Below, piece by piece: positions 27,251 to 36,937 of a stretch of DNA of 64,000 nt. Below the pieces are notes generated by a model. The model was not told the DNA's origin. It saw only the letters and a list, made by a program, of their open reading frames with translations, and ran no database searches. Position 1 is the stretch's first letter. Each line of letters begins with the position of its first letter. The translations under genes were made by a program, and so were the position numbers. Source of the stretch: Pseudodesulfovibrio sp. (GTDB lineage Bacteria > Desulfobacterota > Desulfovibrionia > Desulfovibrionales > Desulfovibrionaceae); assembly GCA_016744135.1 (NCBI GenBank), contig JADGEX010000002.1, positions 124,001-188,000 on the forward strand, given 5' to 3'.

Positions 27251-28435
27251 ATGAATAGCAGAATCATACCGATCTCGTTGGCAATCAGCGACAAGGAACA
27301 GCGTAAGCTCTTTGAGCAGATGATCGCTGGCAATCCCATGGTTCGCCTTGTTGAAGACGACGCCGAAGAAATGGGTGTTCTCATTTACGAACCCGGTGAC
27401 TCTGTTGAAGAAGACATGCCGCATGTCATTCAGGCTCTTGAAACCGGACAGGCCGAGGACGTTTATCTGGTCGGTAACAATGCTGACCCAGAGATCCTTA
27501 TCCGTGCCATGCGGAGCGGTATTCGTGAATTCATAAAGTATCCGGTGGATGAAAATGATTTTCGCGCTGCCATCATTCGGACGGCCATGCGTTCCAGCCT
27601 GGGTGCAGATGAAGGTGAGAAGGGCAAAATATTTACAGTGCTCGGCAGTAAGTCCGGCATGGGAGTGACGTCTCTGGCTGTGAATTTGGCCTCGATTTTA
27701 AACGCGCGTAATCCCGGTAGCACCATTCTTGTCGATTTGCGTCGTCCTGGTGGAGAGACCCCGTATTTTCTGGATCTGAAGTATGAATACACTTGGGGTG
27801 AATTGGTCGAAGACATTTCCCGTCTGGATGGGATCTACCTTCGTAGCGTGGTGGCCGAGCATGAATCCGGCTTGCACGTATTGCCCGGTCCTTCCGGTTT
27901 TGAGCGTCCTGATCCTCATTCTCTGTTCCTTATTCTGGAGCAGCTTCGTAGTAATTATGAGCATGTGATCGTTGATACTGCATATCCCCATGACGAAGTG
28001 CTTCCCAAGGAAGTGGAACAGGCCGATTCCATTCTCATCGCTTTGCAATTGAGCTTGCCGTGTCTCGCCCGGACTTCTCGTTTGATGGATTCCATTCGTA
28101 GTCAGGATCCGGACAGTGAACGGCGTATGAAGCTTGTTGCCAATCGCGTGGCAAAGAACTCGACCATTGGTGTGAGCGAAGCCATGGAAGTGTTGGACCG
28201 CGAAATTGTCTGGGTGATTCCCGAAGACAGTGATTCTTCTTTGTCTGCTATTAATCAAGGCACACCTCTGGTTTTGGCTTACCCCAAGTCTCCTGCCACC
28301 AAGGCCATTCAGGGCATGGTGACAACTTTGGTTCCCGTACCCAAGAAGGTCAAGAAAGGATTTTCTCTGCCGTTCGCTTCTTTCTTTAAAAAGAAGAACA
28401 ATGATGATGATCATCTTGCAGGAGCGTCCTTATGA
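27251..28435 (+). CDS. tadZ: Pilus assembly ATPase TadZ/CpaE
   Basis: This 394-residue polar localisation factor of the MinD/ParA superfamily has an N-terminal receiver-like pseudo-domain (about 1-125) and then a P-loop domain with [19 protein letters not shown] near 133. The signature Lys of the deviant Walker A is present, but the loop Lys before Thr is replaced by Val (GMGVTS instead of GVGKTT), as in other atypical TadZ proteins. ATG 27251 follows an AGGGGGAA site. Its 3' end overlaps tadA by 4 bp (ATGA). TadZ marks the assembly site and may bind rather than rapidly hydrolyse ATP. Confidence 0.9.
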   Translation: MNSRIIPISLAISDKEQRKLFEQMIAGNPMVRLVEDDAEEMGVLIYEPGDSVEEDMPHVIQALETGQAEDVYLVGNNADPEILIRAMRSGIREFIKYPVDENDFRAAIIRTAMRSSLGADEGEKGKIFTVLGSKSGMGVTSLAVNLASILNARNPGSTILVDLRRPGGETPYFLDLKYEYTWGELVEDISRLDGIYLRSVVAEHESGLHVLPGPSGFERPDPHSLFLILEQLRSNYEHVIVDTAYPHDEVLPKEVEQADSILIALQLSLPCLARTSRLMDSIRSQDPDSERRMKLVANRVAKNSTIGVSEAMEVLDREIVWVIPEDSDSSLSAINQGTPLVLAYPKSPATKAIQGMVTTLVPVPKKVKKGFSLPFASFFKKKNNDDDHLAGASL

Positions 28436-29835
28436 ACCTCGCAGATCGATTGAATAGAAATGCCGCCAAGCGTGGTTCTGTTGCCGTAGATAAGGGCAAG
28501 GCTCGCGGTAAGGCTGTCTCTTCGTCTATTTCCAAGACTGAGGCGCAGGAACATTATTTTGATATCAAGACTCGTATTCATGATCGTCTTATCGACATGA
28601 TCGATCTGTCGTTGTTGGATTCCCTGAGCGAAATGGAAATGCGGTCGGAAATCGCCAAGGTTACCGAAGGGCTGCTTTGGGAAGAATTTCAAAATGCGCC
28701 GTTGAATTTGGCTGAACGCAAGCGGATGCTGGCCGAGATTCAGGATGAGGTTATTGGTCTCGGTCCTCTGGAGCCTTTTGTTCAGGATCCTACGGTTAAC
28801 GATATTTTGGTCAACGGCTACAAACAGATTTATGTTGAGCGTTCGGGCAAGTTGGAACTGACTCCGGCTCGCTTCAAGGATGACGATCACCTGCGTAAGA
28901 TTATTGACCGAATCGTGTCCTTGGTGGGACGTCGTATTGATGAGTCCCAACCTTTGTGTGACGCCCGTCTGCTGGATGGCTCACGTGTCAACGCAGTTAT
29001 TCCGCCGTTGGCTATCGACGGCCCTTCGCTGTCCATTCGTAAGTTTTCCAAGGATCCATTGGAAATTGCTGATTTGATCGGGTTCAACTCTCTGACCCAG
29101 CAAATGGCTCAACTCATGGAAGGCATAGTCGAGGCCCAGCTTAACGTGCTTATTTCAGGCGGTACCGGTTCCGGCAAGACCACGCTCCTCAACTGCATGT
29201 CACGTAACGTGCCCGAAGATGAACGAGTCGTCACCATTGAGGACGCCGCAGAATTGCAACTCAAGCAGGCGCATGTCGTCCGGCTGGAAACCCGACCGGC
29301 CAATATCGAAGGCAAGGGCGAAATCACCATGCGTGATTTGGTCAAGAACTGTCTGCGTATGCGCCCTGATCGCATCATCGTAGGTGAGGTTCGTTCCTCC
29401 GAGGCTTTGGATATGCTCCAAGCCATGAACACCGGTCATGATGGCTCCCTGACGACTATTCACGCCAATACGCCGCGTGACGCCTTGATGCGTCTGGAAA
29501 CCATGATTTCCATGGCCGGATTGAGTCTTTCACCCATATCAATGAAGCGGTATATTTCTTCGGCCATCGACGTCATCATTCAGGCAACTCGTTTGGTGGA
29601 CGGTACCAGAAAGGTCATCTCCATTCAGGAGGTCACAGGCATGGAAGGTGAAATGATCACCATGCAGGAAATTTTCGCCTATGATCAGACCGGCGTCAGC
29701 AAGGATGGCAAGGTGGAAGGGCGTTTTACTGCTCGCGGTATTCGTCCCAAGTTTGCGGACAAGCTGGAACGTATGGGATTTTCTTTCCCCACGGATATGT
29801 TCCATGTGGCTCTCAAGCCCACGAGGAAGGAGTAA
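28432..29835 (+). CDS. tadA: Pilus assembly/secretion ATPase TadA/CpaF
   Basis: This 467-residue hexameric ATPase drives Flp pilus extension and probably retraction. An N-terminal coiled region precedes the catalytic core, with [20 protein letters not shown] near 105, Walker [15 protein letters not shown] near 239, an Asp box, Walker [12 protein letters not shown] near 312 and a His box with [14 protein letters not shown] near 333. It overlaps tadZ by 4 bp and precedes tadB by 3 bp. Identification is firm. Confidence 0.95.
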   Translation: MNLADRLNRNAAKRGSVAVDKGKARGKAVSSSISKTEAQEHYFDIKTRIHDRLIDMIDLSLLDSLSEMEMRSEIAKVTEGLLWEEFQNAPLNLAERKRMLAEIQDEVIGLGPLEPFVQDPTVNDILVNGYKQIYVERSGKLELTPARFKDDDHLRKIIDRIVSLVGRRIDESQPLCDARLLDGSRVNAVIPPLAIDGPSLSIRKFSKDPLEIADLIGFNSLTQQMAQLMEGIVEAQLNVLISGGTGSGKTTLLNCMSRNVPEDERVVTIEDAAELQLKQAHVVRLETRPANIEGKGEITMRDLVKNCLRMRPDRIIVGEVRSSEALDMLQAMNTGHDGSLTTIHANTPRDALMRLETMISMAGLSLSPISMKRYISSAIDVIIQATRLVDGTRKVISIQEVTGMEGEMITMQEIFAYDQTGVSKDGKVEGRFTARGIRPKFADKLERMGFSFPTDMFHVALKPTRKE

Positions 29836-29838
29836 ACC

Positions 29839-30810
29839 ATGCAGTTGACTCTTATCATTAGCGGCGTGGCCGTACTTATTATTTTTTTGCTTGTCATGGG
29901 TGTAAGTTCACTCATGCAATCGGGGGCGGACAAGGCTGATCAGAAGATTAAGAGCCGACTCAAAGCTCTGGCCCTGACCGATGCGAATGCAGAAAATATT
30001 GATCTGGTCCTTCGTGAAGCGGCCATGAGTGAGGTTCCCTGGTTTAACCGTTTGCTCGAAAAGATGCGTTGGGCGTCCAGCCTCGAAAGATTAGTCTATC
30101 AAGCGGATGCTAAAGGTACGGCAGGTGTCTACCTGTTGGCCTGCGCCTTGTTAGCAGTGATCGGTTTTTACGCCGGAAGTTTTTCCGGCAGGATGGTGGT
30201 GAGCATTGCGGTAGGTTCTCTGCTCGGATATTTCCCGATCATGAGGCTGAAGGGCATGAAGAGAAAGCGCATGAATCGTTTTCAGCAGCAATTGCCTGAA
30301 GCCCTTGATCTCATGGCTCGTGCGCTGAAGGCCGGACATACATTCGGTGGCGGCATGCGTATGGTGGCGGATGAGTTCGATGCGCCCATCGGTCCCGAGT
30401 TTGGTCAAACTTTGGACGAAATCAACTACGGCATGGACGTGGACAAGGCCTTGCTCAGTTTGCAGAAACGGGTCGATTGTACGGACCTCAAATTTTTCAT
30501 TGTTTCTGTGAATATTCAGCGTGAAACTGGCGGTAACCTTGCCGAAATCATTGCCAAGATTGCGGAATTGGTACGAGAGCGATTCGCCCTGTTCGGCAAG
30601 ATTCGAGTGCTTTCCGCTGAAGGCCGGGTCTCTGCGTATATCTTGACTGCACTGCCTTTCCTGCTGGCGGGAATCCTGTACATGCTCAATCCCGATTATG
30701 TTTCCCTGTTGTGGAAGCGAGAGCTTGGTCAGACCATGCTTTGGACTTCGGCCATTTCTATTGGCATGGGTGTGCTGGTCATCCGCAAAATTATCAAGAT
30801 CAAGGTGTAG
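29839..30810 (+). CDS. tadB: Pilus inner-membrane platform protein TadB
   Basis: This 323-residue type II secretion F-domain protein is one half of the inner-membrane platform on which TadA acts. It has an N-terminal membrane helix, two central helices near 95-130, the F domain with ALDLMARALKAGHTFGGGM near 155 and two C-terminal helices. It lies 3 bp after tadA and 8 bp before tadC. Confidence 0.92.
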   Translation: MQLTLIISGVAVLIIFLLVMGVSSLMQSGADKADQKIKSRLKALALTDANAENIDLVLREAAMSEVPWFNRLLEKMRWASSLERLVYQADAKGTAGVYLLACALLAVIGFYAGSFSGRMVVSIAVGSLLGYFPIMRLKGMKRKRMNRFQQQLPEALDLMARALKAGHTFGGGMRMVADEFDAPIGPEFGQTLDEINYGMDVDKALLSLQKRVDCTDLKFFIVSVNIQRETGGNLAEIIAKIAELVRERFALFGKIRVLSAEGRVSAYILTALPFLLAGILYMLNPDYVSLLWKRELGQTMLWTSAISIGMGVLVIRKIIKIKV

Positions 30811-30818
30811 GGGGGGGC

Positions 30819-31775
30819 ATGAGTGAAACTCAATTGATTCCTCTGTTTGCGGCAGGCCTTGCCTTTGTTTCTGTCCTCCTGGGCGGTTACGGTCTTATCG
30901 GTTATTTGAGTGGAGCCAGTGATACGGCCAAGCTCAAGGAGCGTGTGTCTGGGACTACTATCAAACGGTCTGAAGCCTTGGCCGCACCCTTGACCTCCAT
31001 GGTCAAGAATTCCCTGAAGTTCTTTGGCCGTATGGGGTCCAAGATTGGTCCGACCGAAGTCGATGAAATCGACAAGAATCGTATGCGACTGATTCAGGCT
31101 GGATTGCGTACGGCTGACTCTTATAAAATCTTTCAGGGCATTAAGGGCTGTTTGGCTATCGGGCTGTCTGGCGGATTCTTGCTTTTCCGTTTTCTTTTTT
31201 CACCGGACATAAGTGTGGCGATCTCTGCGTTTAGCGCAGTGTTTCTTGCTACTATTGGTGTATATGGGCCTGAATATTGGCTGACCAAGAAGATTGCCAG
31301 GCGCAAGCTGACAGTGTCCGACGAATTGCCAGATGCTCTGGATCTTCTTGTGGTTTGTGTCGAATCCGGCATGGGGCTTGATCAGGCTATTGATCGGGTC
31401 TGTCATGAACTCAGACGATCTGGTCCTGTCATCAGTTCGGAATTTAAACTCCTGACTTTGGAGTTGCGGGCAGGCAAGTCCCGTTCCGAGGCTCTGCGCT
31501 CTTTGGCGGAGCGGGTCGGGATGGATGATCTGAACAGTTTGACTTCATTACTTATCCAGGCGGACGCTTTTGGCATCAGCGTTGGTCGTACCCTGCGAGT
31601 CTACTCGGACGCCATGCGCATCAAGCGCTCCCAGCGCGCCGAGGAAAAGGCCGCCAAGATGCCAGTGTTGCTGCTTCTTCCCCTGATTGCGTTCATCCTT
31701 CCCGCTCTGTTCGTGACGATCCTCGGACCTGCGGTAATTATGAGCATGGATATGTTCTCAGCGATGAACCATTAG
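30819..31775 (+). CDS. tadC: Pilus inner-membrane platform protein TadC
   Basis: This 318-residue partner of TadB carries a T2SF domain with ELPDALDLLVVCVESGMGLDQAI near 166-190 and several membrane helices, including a C-terminal pair (LLLLPLIAFILPALFVTILG). ATG 30819 is preceded by an all-G stretch GGGGGGG that can serve as ribosome site; a longer in-frame frame overlaps tadB and is rejected. Confidence 0.92.
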   Translation: MSETQLIPLFAAGLAFVSVLLGGYGLIGYLSGASDTAKLKERVSGTTIKRSEALAAPLTSMVKNSLKFFGRMGSKIGPTEVDEIDKNRMRLIQAGLRTADSYKIFQGIKGCLAIGLSGGFLLFRFLFSPDISVAISAFSAVFLATIGVYGPEYWLTKKIARRKLTVSDELPDALDLLVVCVESGMGLDQAIDRVCHELRRSGPVISSEFKLLTLELRAGKSRSEALRSLAERVGMDDLNSLTSLLIQADAFGISVGRTLRVYSDAMRIKRSQRAEEKAAKMPVLLLLPLIAFILPALFVTILGPAVIMSMDMFSAMNH

Positions 31776-31800
31776 GCGTAACAAGCCAAGGAGAATCCCT

Positions 31801-33153
31801 ATGTATAAGATCACTATCATTACCATGACACTTATTGCCGGATTGATATTTTCCGGTTGCGCGGTCAAGTCCCAAGACGACATGACTTTTGACGAACTGG
31901 CTTACGGCGAGGAAAGTTCGGTCAAGTTGTCCAGCGAACAACATGAGCAGGTGGGCGATGGATATATCCGTCGTGCCAAGCCGGAAATGGCACTCATGCA
32001 TTACAACAAGGCCATCGAATTGGACGAGAACAATCTCGACGTTCGCGTGAAGCGAGGCCACATGTTGGTGACGGAAGGATTGGATGAGCAGGCTTTGGCC
32101 GAGTTTAACAACGTATTGGAACGAAACAGCGACCATGCCATTGCTAATGAGGCTGCTGGCGGTGTCTACTTCCGTGCCGGGTTGTTTGACGAAGCTCAAA
32201 CCTATCTGGAAAAAGCCGTGAAACTTAATCCTATGCTTTGGAAGGCGCATAACTATCTGGGCATTCTTATGGATCGGGACGCAGAGTATGACATGGCTGC
32301 CAAATATTTTGCCCGCGCTCTTGAACTGCATCAGGGCAATGGGACCGATGAAATTTACAACAATCTTGGTGTGGTTCATATCGCTCGCAAACAGTATGGG
32401 CAGGCAATCGAGTCTTTCCGTCTGGCCTTGAAGTCCGGTGGTGTTTCGGTGCGTACCTATAACAATCTCGGGTTGGCATTGACCCGCCTCGGGCGACTGG
32501 ATGAAGCTTTGGAATCCTTCAAGTATGCAGGTGGAGAGGCCAAGGCTTACAATAACCTTGGGTATGTCCTTTTGACCGATAATGAGCCGGGTAAGGCTGT
32601 TCCTTATTTCGAGATGGCTCTTGAGCTTTCTCCCACATATTACGTCAAGGCTGCCGACAACCTGAAGCGTGCCCGCCTCGCGGCTCGTTTTCAGAAGAAT
32701 GGCACCAAGACACAATTAAGCGGTTCCACCCCGAACCCGCTGCTTCGTCAGTCTTTCCCCGACACGAAGCAGCTCCCCGGCGGGCCTGCGGCATCTCCCG
32801 CGTCCGCAGGCTCGCCACTTCCTACCACTGATATTCAGAATGTATCACTGGAGGAGACGAGTGCCGGGGTTAACGATATACGAAGTGCGTCATACGGCCT
32901 GCATGTTAGTTCCTGGCGTGATGACACCAGTGCTTTTGAACACTGTGCGACGCTGCGCAAGCAGGGGTTCGACACTTGGATTAACCAAGTGGACCTCGGT
33001 GAAAAGGGCATATGGTATCGTGTTTTGGTGGGTAATTTCGCTTCCATTAAAGACGCCAAAAATGAACGGTCTGACGTACTTGCCATTCTGAATCTCAAAA
33101 GAGCATCTGTATTTGAAAGGGTTACTCCCAAGCCGGATGGATCACATTTGTAA
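31801..33153 (+). CDS. TPR lipoprotein with C-terminal SPOR domain (TadD-like)
   Basis: This 450-residue lipoprotein has lipobox IFSGC (Cys20). Residues about 45-300 are TPR repeats (AKPEMALMHYNKAIELDENN and others), as in the TadD pilotin-type protein. A low-complexity Pro/Ser linker follows, then a SPOR-like domain (about 365-440, YGLHVSSWRDDTSAFEHC to WYRVLVGNFAS), which binds denuded peptidoglycan. The SPOR addition is unusual for TadD and would tether the protein near septal or polar wall. It has AAGGAG before its start and is the last structural gene of the tad operon. Confidence 0.85.
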   Translation: MYKITIITMTLIAGLIFSGCAVKSQDDMTFDELAYGEESSVKLSSEQHEQVGDGYIRRAKPEMALMHYNKAIELDENNLDVRVKRGHMLVTEGLDEQALAEFNNVLERNSDHAIANEAAGGVYFRAGLFDEAQTYLEKAVKLNPMLWKAHNYLGILMDRDAEYDMAAKYFARALELHQGNGTDEIYNNLGVVHIARKQYGQAIESFRLALKSGGVSVRTYNNLGLALTRLGRLDEALESFKYAGGEAKAYNNLGYVLLTDNEPGKAVPYFEMALELSPTYYVKAADNLKRARLAARFQKNGTKTQLSGSTPNPLLRQSFPDTKQLPGGPAASPASAGSPLPTTDIQNVSLEETSAGVNDIRSASYGLHVSSWRDDTSAFEHCATLRKQGFDTWINQVDLGEKGIWYRVLVGNFASIKDAKNERSDVLAILNLKRASVFERVTPKPDGSHL

Positions 33154-33220
33154 GAAGAAAGAATTGTGTAAATGAGATCGGATATGATGTGATAACCGCG
33201 AAAAAAAGTGAAATACACAG

Positions 33221-33260
33221 CACCCCGGTCGGGCAGGAGTATCCTGACCGGTCCGGGGTG
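33221..33260 (+). terminator. Terminator after the tad operon
   Basis: CACCCCGG and CCGGGGTG form the outer stem, with an inner AGGA/TCCT pairing and a short loop, followed by TATCCTTTTA. It lies 67 bp after the TadD-like stop and before the kinase start I choose at 33321, so the kinase may depend on read-through or its own promoter. Confidence 0.7.
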
Positions 33261-33320
33261 TATCCTTTTAATCGTAACCTTTCTTTTTCAAGCGGATTTC
33301 ACTATATTCCTTTTAGAAAT

Positions 33321-35510
33321 ATGGCATCAATCAGGGACCTGAGCCAATTGGGGAGATACGACTTGGCAACAGAGAATACTACCCGTTTTCGCGTTCTCGC
33401 CGTGGATCACGACGAATCCATGCTCACGCTTTACCGCGATGTCCTTTGCTATGAAAGCGAGGAGCCATCGGCGTTGGAAGCCTTGTTCAGTGATGATGTC
33501 CAACTCCCGTCACGCGAAGAGATAGACGCGGAAGCGATCAAGCCCGTGTTTGATGTCGAGCAGGCTTCCACCCCCAGAGAAGGGCTGACCGCTATGATGC
33601 ATGCTCAGGAGCGGGGAGAGCCTTTTACCATTGCCCTTATTGATATCCATTTGTCAGTAGAAGAAGATTGTTTGGCTGGCCTGGACCTGGCTGCCCATAT
33701 CCGTGCCATGGACCCTAATTTAGAGATAGTTCTGTTGTCGGCCAAGCATCATATTCCTTTGAAGGAAATTAATAGGCGTGTCCCTCCGCCAGAGAAATTG
33801 CTTTTTGTTCAAAAACCTTTTCGTTCGCCGGAGCTCAAACAGATTGCCATGTCTCTGTGTTCCAAGTGGGACGTGGAAAATCGGTTGCGTGATCTGAATG
33901 AGACGTTGGCTGTAAAAGTTGAGGCCAGGACCTCGGAATTGAATGCGGCCAACCGCCGGTTGAGATTGGATATTTCTAAACGTGCCGCCGTGCTCCGGCA
34001 ATTGCAAGCCAGTGAAAAGCGATACCGTTTGCTGTTTGAGAAAGACATTACTGGTAACTTTGCCGCAGATAGTGATGGTTTGATTCTTGATTGTAATGTC
34101 GCATTTGCAGACCTCTTTGATTTTACTTCACCGCAGGATGCGCATGGTACGAATATCTTCAACGTGTGGGAGCGCGTGGGGGCTTCGGAGTCCTTACGTG
34201 ATTTGCTTGCAGGGCTGGGGAGACTCTCCAATCATGAAGTTGTTTTCCGTCATGGCGTTTTGCGAAGACACCTTCTTGTCAGTTGCGATACGGTTTTGGA
34301 TGCTGAGGGGAACACTCTGGAGTACAGGGGGTATATCTTCGATATTTCCGAGCCGAAGCGATTGGAAGAACAGCTTCGTCAATCGCAGAAGATGGAAGCT
34401 CTCGGGACATTGGCAGGTGGTATTGCACATGATTTTAACAATATTCTTGGCGTGATTCTTGGCTACGCGGAGATTATTGAATCAAGTGCCGAACCGGAGT
34501 CCGGTCTGGATAGGCGAATCAAGGAAGTTTCTCGCGCAGGCAGGCGTGCCAGAGACCTTGTTACTCAGATTCTTAATTTTTCTCGTCAAGGTCCGCAGGA
34601 GCGTCACGCCATGATGCTTGCGCCGCTTATCAAGGAAGCCCTCAAGCTTCTTCGTTCCTCGGTTCCTACCAATGTTGAGATTATTTCTCGTATGGAGGCT
34701 GCTCAGGATAATGTTATGGCGGACCCGACGCAGATACATCAGATTATGCTTAATCTGTGCGGTAATGCAGCTTTTGCCATGCAAGGGACTGGTGGGACGT
34801 TGACCGTTACCATGGCAGATGTTTCAGGCGCAGATGAAGTCGTGCCGCCGGAAGATTTGGGTAAACCGGAGCGTTTTTTACGATTGACTGTGGCTGATAC
34901 TGGGCCTGGGATTGATCCGGCTGTGATTGATCGGGTCTTTGATCCTTTCTTTACTACCAAGAAGCAGGGCGAAGGGACTGGAATGGGGTTGGCCATGGTG
35001 CATGGCATTGTTAAACGACATGATGGATACCTTGAATTGGAAAATAGGCCGGGCCATGGTGCCACTTTTCATGTCTTTCTGCCTAAGAATTCTGAAATTG
35101 GTCGTACGGACGTTGATACTCCTGCTGATCTCGTGTTTCGCGAGGGGCGTATTTTGTTTGTGGATGACGAGAAGCCGCTAGTTGATATCGGGCGGGAGAT
35201 GCTTGAGTCTTGTGGTTTTGAAGTTGTTACTCGTACATCGAGTATTGAGGCTTTGGAGGCCTTTAAGTATAAAGCAAACGACTTTGATTTAGTGATAACC
35301 GATCAAACCATGCCGAATATGACAGGTATGGAGTTTGCTCGGGAAGTGCTTAAGTTGCGGCCGAATATTCCTATTATTTTGTGTACAGGTTTTTCAGATG
35401 CTGTTTCGTATGATCGGTTGCGGGATGTGGGGATTGGGGATTTCATTATGAAGCCGATATTGAAGCATGACCTTATGGCGGCGATTAGTCGTTTGTTGGC
35501 GAAAGAATAA
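33321..35510 (+). CDS. Hybrid sensor histidine kinase (NtrB-like core) at the end of the tad locus
   Basis: This protein of about 729 residues has no clear membrane segment. It has an N-terminal receiver-like domain (IALIDIHLSVEED, Asp near 108), a coiled linker, a PAS domain (about 230-345), a HisKA domain with LAGGIAHDFNNILG (His near 369), a HATPase domain and a C-terminal receiver with LVITDQTMPNMTG (Asp near 658). ATG 33321 lies beyond the terminator. TTG 33363, with GGGGAGA upstream, is an alternative that removes 14 residues. Position suggests it may signal to the sigma-54 regulator of the same locus, but this pairing is inference. Confidence 0.85.
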   Translation: MASIRDLSQLGRYDLATENTTRFRVLAVDHDESMLTLYRDVLCYESEEPSALEALFSDDVQLPSREEIDAEAIKPVFDVEQASTPREGLTAMMHAQERGEPFTIALIDIHLSVEEDCLAGLDLAAHIRAMDPNLEIVLLSAKHHIPLKEINRRVPPPEKLLFVQKPFRSPELKQIAMSLCSKWDVENRLRDLNETLAVKVEARTSELNAANRRLRLDISKRAAVLRQLQASEKRYRLLFEKDITGNFAADSDGLILDCNVAFADLFDFTSPQDAHGTNIFNVWERVGASESLRDLLAGLGRLSNHEVVFRHGVLRRHLLVSCDTVLDAEGNTLEYRGYIFDISEPKRLEEQLRQSQKMEALGTLAGGIAHDFNNILGVILGYAEIIESSAEPESGLDRRIKEVSRAGRRARDLVTQILNFSRQGPQERHAMMLAPLIKEALKLLRSSVPTNVEIISRMEAAQDNVMADPTQIHQIMLNLCGNAAFAMQGTGGTLTVTMADVSGADEVVPPEDLGKPERFLRLTVADTGPGIDPAVIDRVFDPFFTTKKQGEGTGMGLAMVHGIVKRHDGYLELENRPGHGATFHVFLPKNSEIGRTDVDTPADLVFREGRILFVDDEKPLVDIGREMLESCGFEVVTRTSSIEALEAFKYKANDFDLVITDQTMPNMTGMEFAREVLKLRPNIPIILCTGFSDAVSYDRLRDVGIGDFIMKPILKHDLMAAISRLLAKE

Positions 35511-35527
35511 AGACAGAAATAAGGAAG

Positions 35528-35552
35528 GGCCGCTTTGGAAGCGGCCTTTTTA
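35528..35552 (+). terminator. Terminator of the hybrid kinase gene
   Basis: GGCCGCTT/AAGCGGCC forms an 8-bp stem with a 3-nt loop followed by TTTTT, 17 bp after the stop codon. Confidence 0.88.
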
Positions 35553-35579
35553 TTTGAAATATGAGCCTTCGGCGAGAGT

Positions 35580-35960
35580 CATTGTTGGGGTGCTGGAGCA
35601 CCCAACGTTTTCCATGCCCTGCGCGGGCGGCGGATCTTTTTGGCTGAGCCGCCCCAAAAAGAACCAAAAAACTCGGCTCACGAGCTTGGCCGCCCCCATG
35701 ATTGGCGGTAAGAATCTGATCCAATCGAGTCGGCTCCACCCTGTCAAAAGTATAAGCCCTGTCTCTCCCGTCATTCTTCAGTTTAAGACAAATTGCCTGA
35801 TCCCCTGATTAGAGCCGCCGCCTTCGATTGGTCAGCTTCTAAGCCGCCGATCAAGGGCTGGGATCGGTCTTCGTCTGGTTGGGAGGAAGAAGGAAGAAAT
35901 CGTCTTCGGAGGGAGAGCGGTGTTGGGGTGCTGGAGCACCCCAAGGCCCTCTATGGTGAG
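35580..35960. repeat. Dispersed hairpin repeats
   Basis: GTTGGGGTGCTGGAGCACCCAAC at 35585-35607 is a near-perfect hairpin, and TGTTGGGGTGCT...CACCCCAAGG recurs at 35924-35945. Both resemble the blocks at 2724-2863. Between them lie GC-rich segments with GGCGG and CCGCC arms (35629-35700). These look like intergenic REP-like elements. Confidence 0.5.
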
Positions 35961-35987
35961 CGAAGAGCTGATTAAGTTTGTGTTTGA

Positions 35988-36395
35988 TTGGAAAAAAAGA
36001 AGTATATTTGAAGAAAAATGAGGTTAAAGTGTTAATGTTTCAAAGTTGTAGATGGTTATCGAAGAACCTGAATCAAAAATGAACACCTACACCGAAAACC
36101 TTCATACAACGACGAACAATTGATAGCGAACCTTAGAGCCTGTCCAGCGCGGCGAAACGTAGCCCGACCGAGTCTGTGTCACAGACAATCCTGTCGGGCA
36201 GTAAAGCCGCGTACAGGCTCTTAGGTTCGCTATCAGGCTCACATCGAAAAGGCGTTTTTTGCCTCCTTTTTTTCGCCTCAAAAAAAGCAGGTCGCCGTAA
36301 AGGCGAAACCTTTGCAATAATACCGTTTGCACTTTCACTGCGAAAGCACGCAACGCCCACCAAAAAGATAAGCACCTCTTTCCTTCTTCTTCTTC
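35988..36395. repeat. Large intergenic repeat, copy 1
   Basis: This block of about 408 bp is repeated 454 bp further on with high identity, especially from 36052 to 36378. Its centre is a 113-nt imperfect palindrome (36122-36234): outer arms GATAGCGAACC/GGTTCGCTATC, then AGAGCCTGT/ACAGGCTCT, GCGGC/GCCGC and inner GCCCGAC/GTCGGGC with TCTGTG/CACAGA. A pyrimidine-rich tail with AGGCG/CGCCT follows. No transposase is present; it may be a non-autonomous element or a structured RNA. Confidence 0.7.
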
Positions 36396-36441
36396 TTCTT
36401 CACTATCTTTTTCCCGGTCATTTTTTTAATTTTCTGTCTGT

Positions 36442-36845
36442 TGGAAAAAGAAGGTGTCTTTGAAGGTGAAATGCTGTTGAGGCGTTAACTTCTAAAAAAT
36501 ATTTATGGTTATCGAAGAACCTGGAATCAAAGATGAGCACCTACACCGTGAAGCCCCTTACAACGACGAACAATTGATAGCGAACCTTAGAGCCTGTCCA
36601 GCGCGGCGAAACGTAGCCCGACCGAGTCTGTGTCACAGACAATCCTGTCGGGCAGTATAGCGCCGCGTACAGGCTCTTAGGTCCGCTATCAGGCTCACAC
36701 CGAAAAGGCGTTTTTTGCCTCCTTTTTTTCGCCTCAAAAAAAGCAGGTCGCCGTAAAGGCGAAACCTTTGAAACAATACCGTTTGCACTTTCACTGCGGA
36801 TGCACGCAACGCCCTCCAAAAAGATAAGCCCCTCTCTTCTTCACG
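36442..36845. repeat. Large intergenic repeat, copy 2
   Basis: This is the second copy of the element at 35988. The stem-loop lies at 36576-36690. Compared with copy 1 the 3' arm reads GTCCGCTATC instead of GTTCGCTATC, which breaks one pair, and the spacer gained two bases (TATAGCGCCGCG). The 3' end (TTTCACTGCGGATGCACGC) reappears once more, slightly changed, at 36848-36882. Confidence 0.7.
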
Positions 36846-36880
36846 GCATTTTCATTGCGGATACACGCAACGCCCATCAA

Positions 36881-36908
36881 AAAAGCCAGTGAGTAATCTC
36901 ACTGGCTT
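36881..36908 (-). terminator. Terminator of the TRAP operon
   Basis: AAAGCCAGTGAG and CTCACTGGCTTT form a perfect 12-bp stem around TAAT, with T-rich flanks on both strands. It lies 30 bp beyond the end of dctM on the minus strand. Confidence 0.88.
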
Positions 36909-36937
36909 TCCTTTTTTCATTAAACCGCCGTCAGTAT

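Larger units (their letters stand above)
35511..36937. other. Gene-poor region of 1.4 kb with repeats
   Basis: No credible gene is seen on either strand. The stretch holds a terminator, short dispersed hairpin repeats around 35580-35960, two long related copies at 35988-36395 and 36442-36845, a third partial copy near 36848-36882, and the terminator of the TRAP operon. Open frames here are short and cross the repeats, so I do not call them coding. Confidence 0.7.

Noticed and set aside
36242-36463. Short open frames across the 36-kb repeat copies
   Set aside because: They appear in the repeats only through low stop density, have no ribosome sites and change frame between the copies.
35511-36937. 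CRISPR array or insertion sequence in the repeat region
   Set aside because: There are only two long copies with no short regular repeat-spacer pattern, no cas genes, no transposase and no clear target-site duplication.
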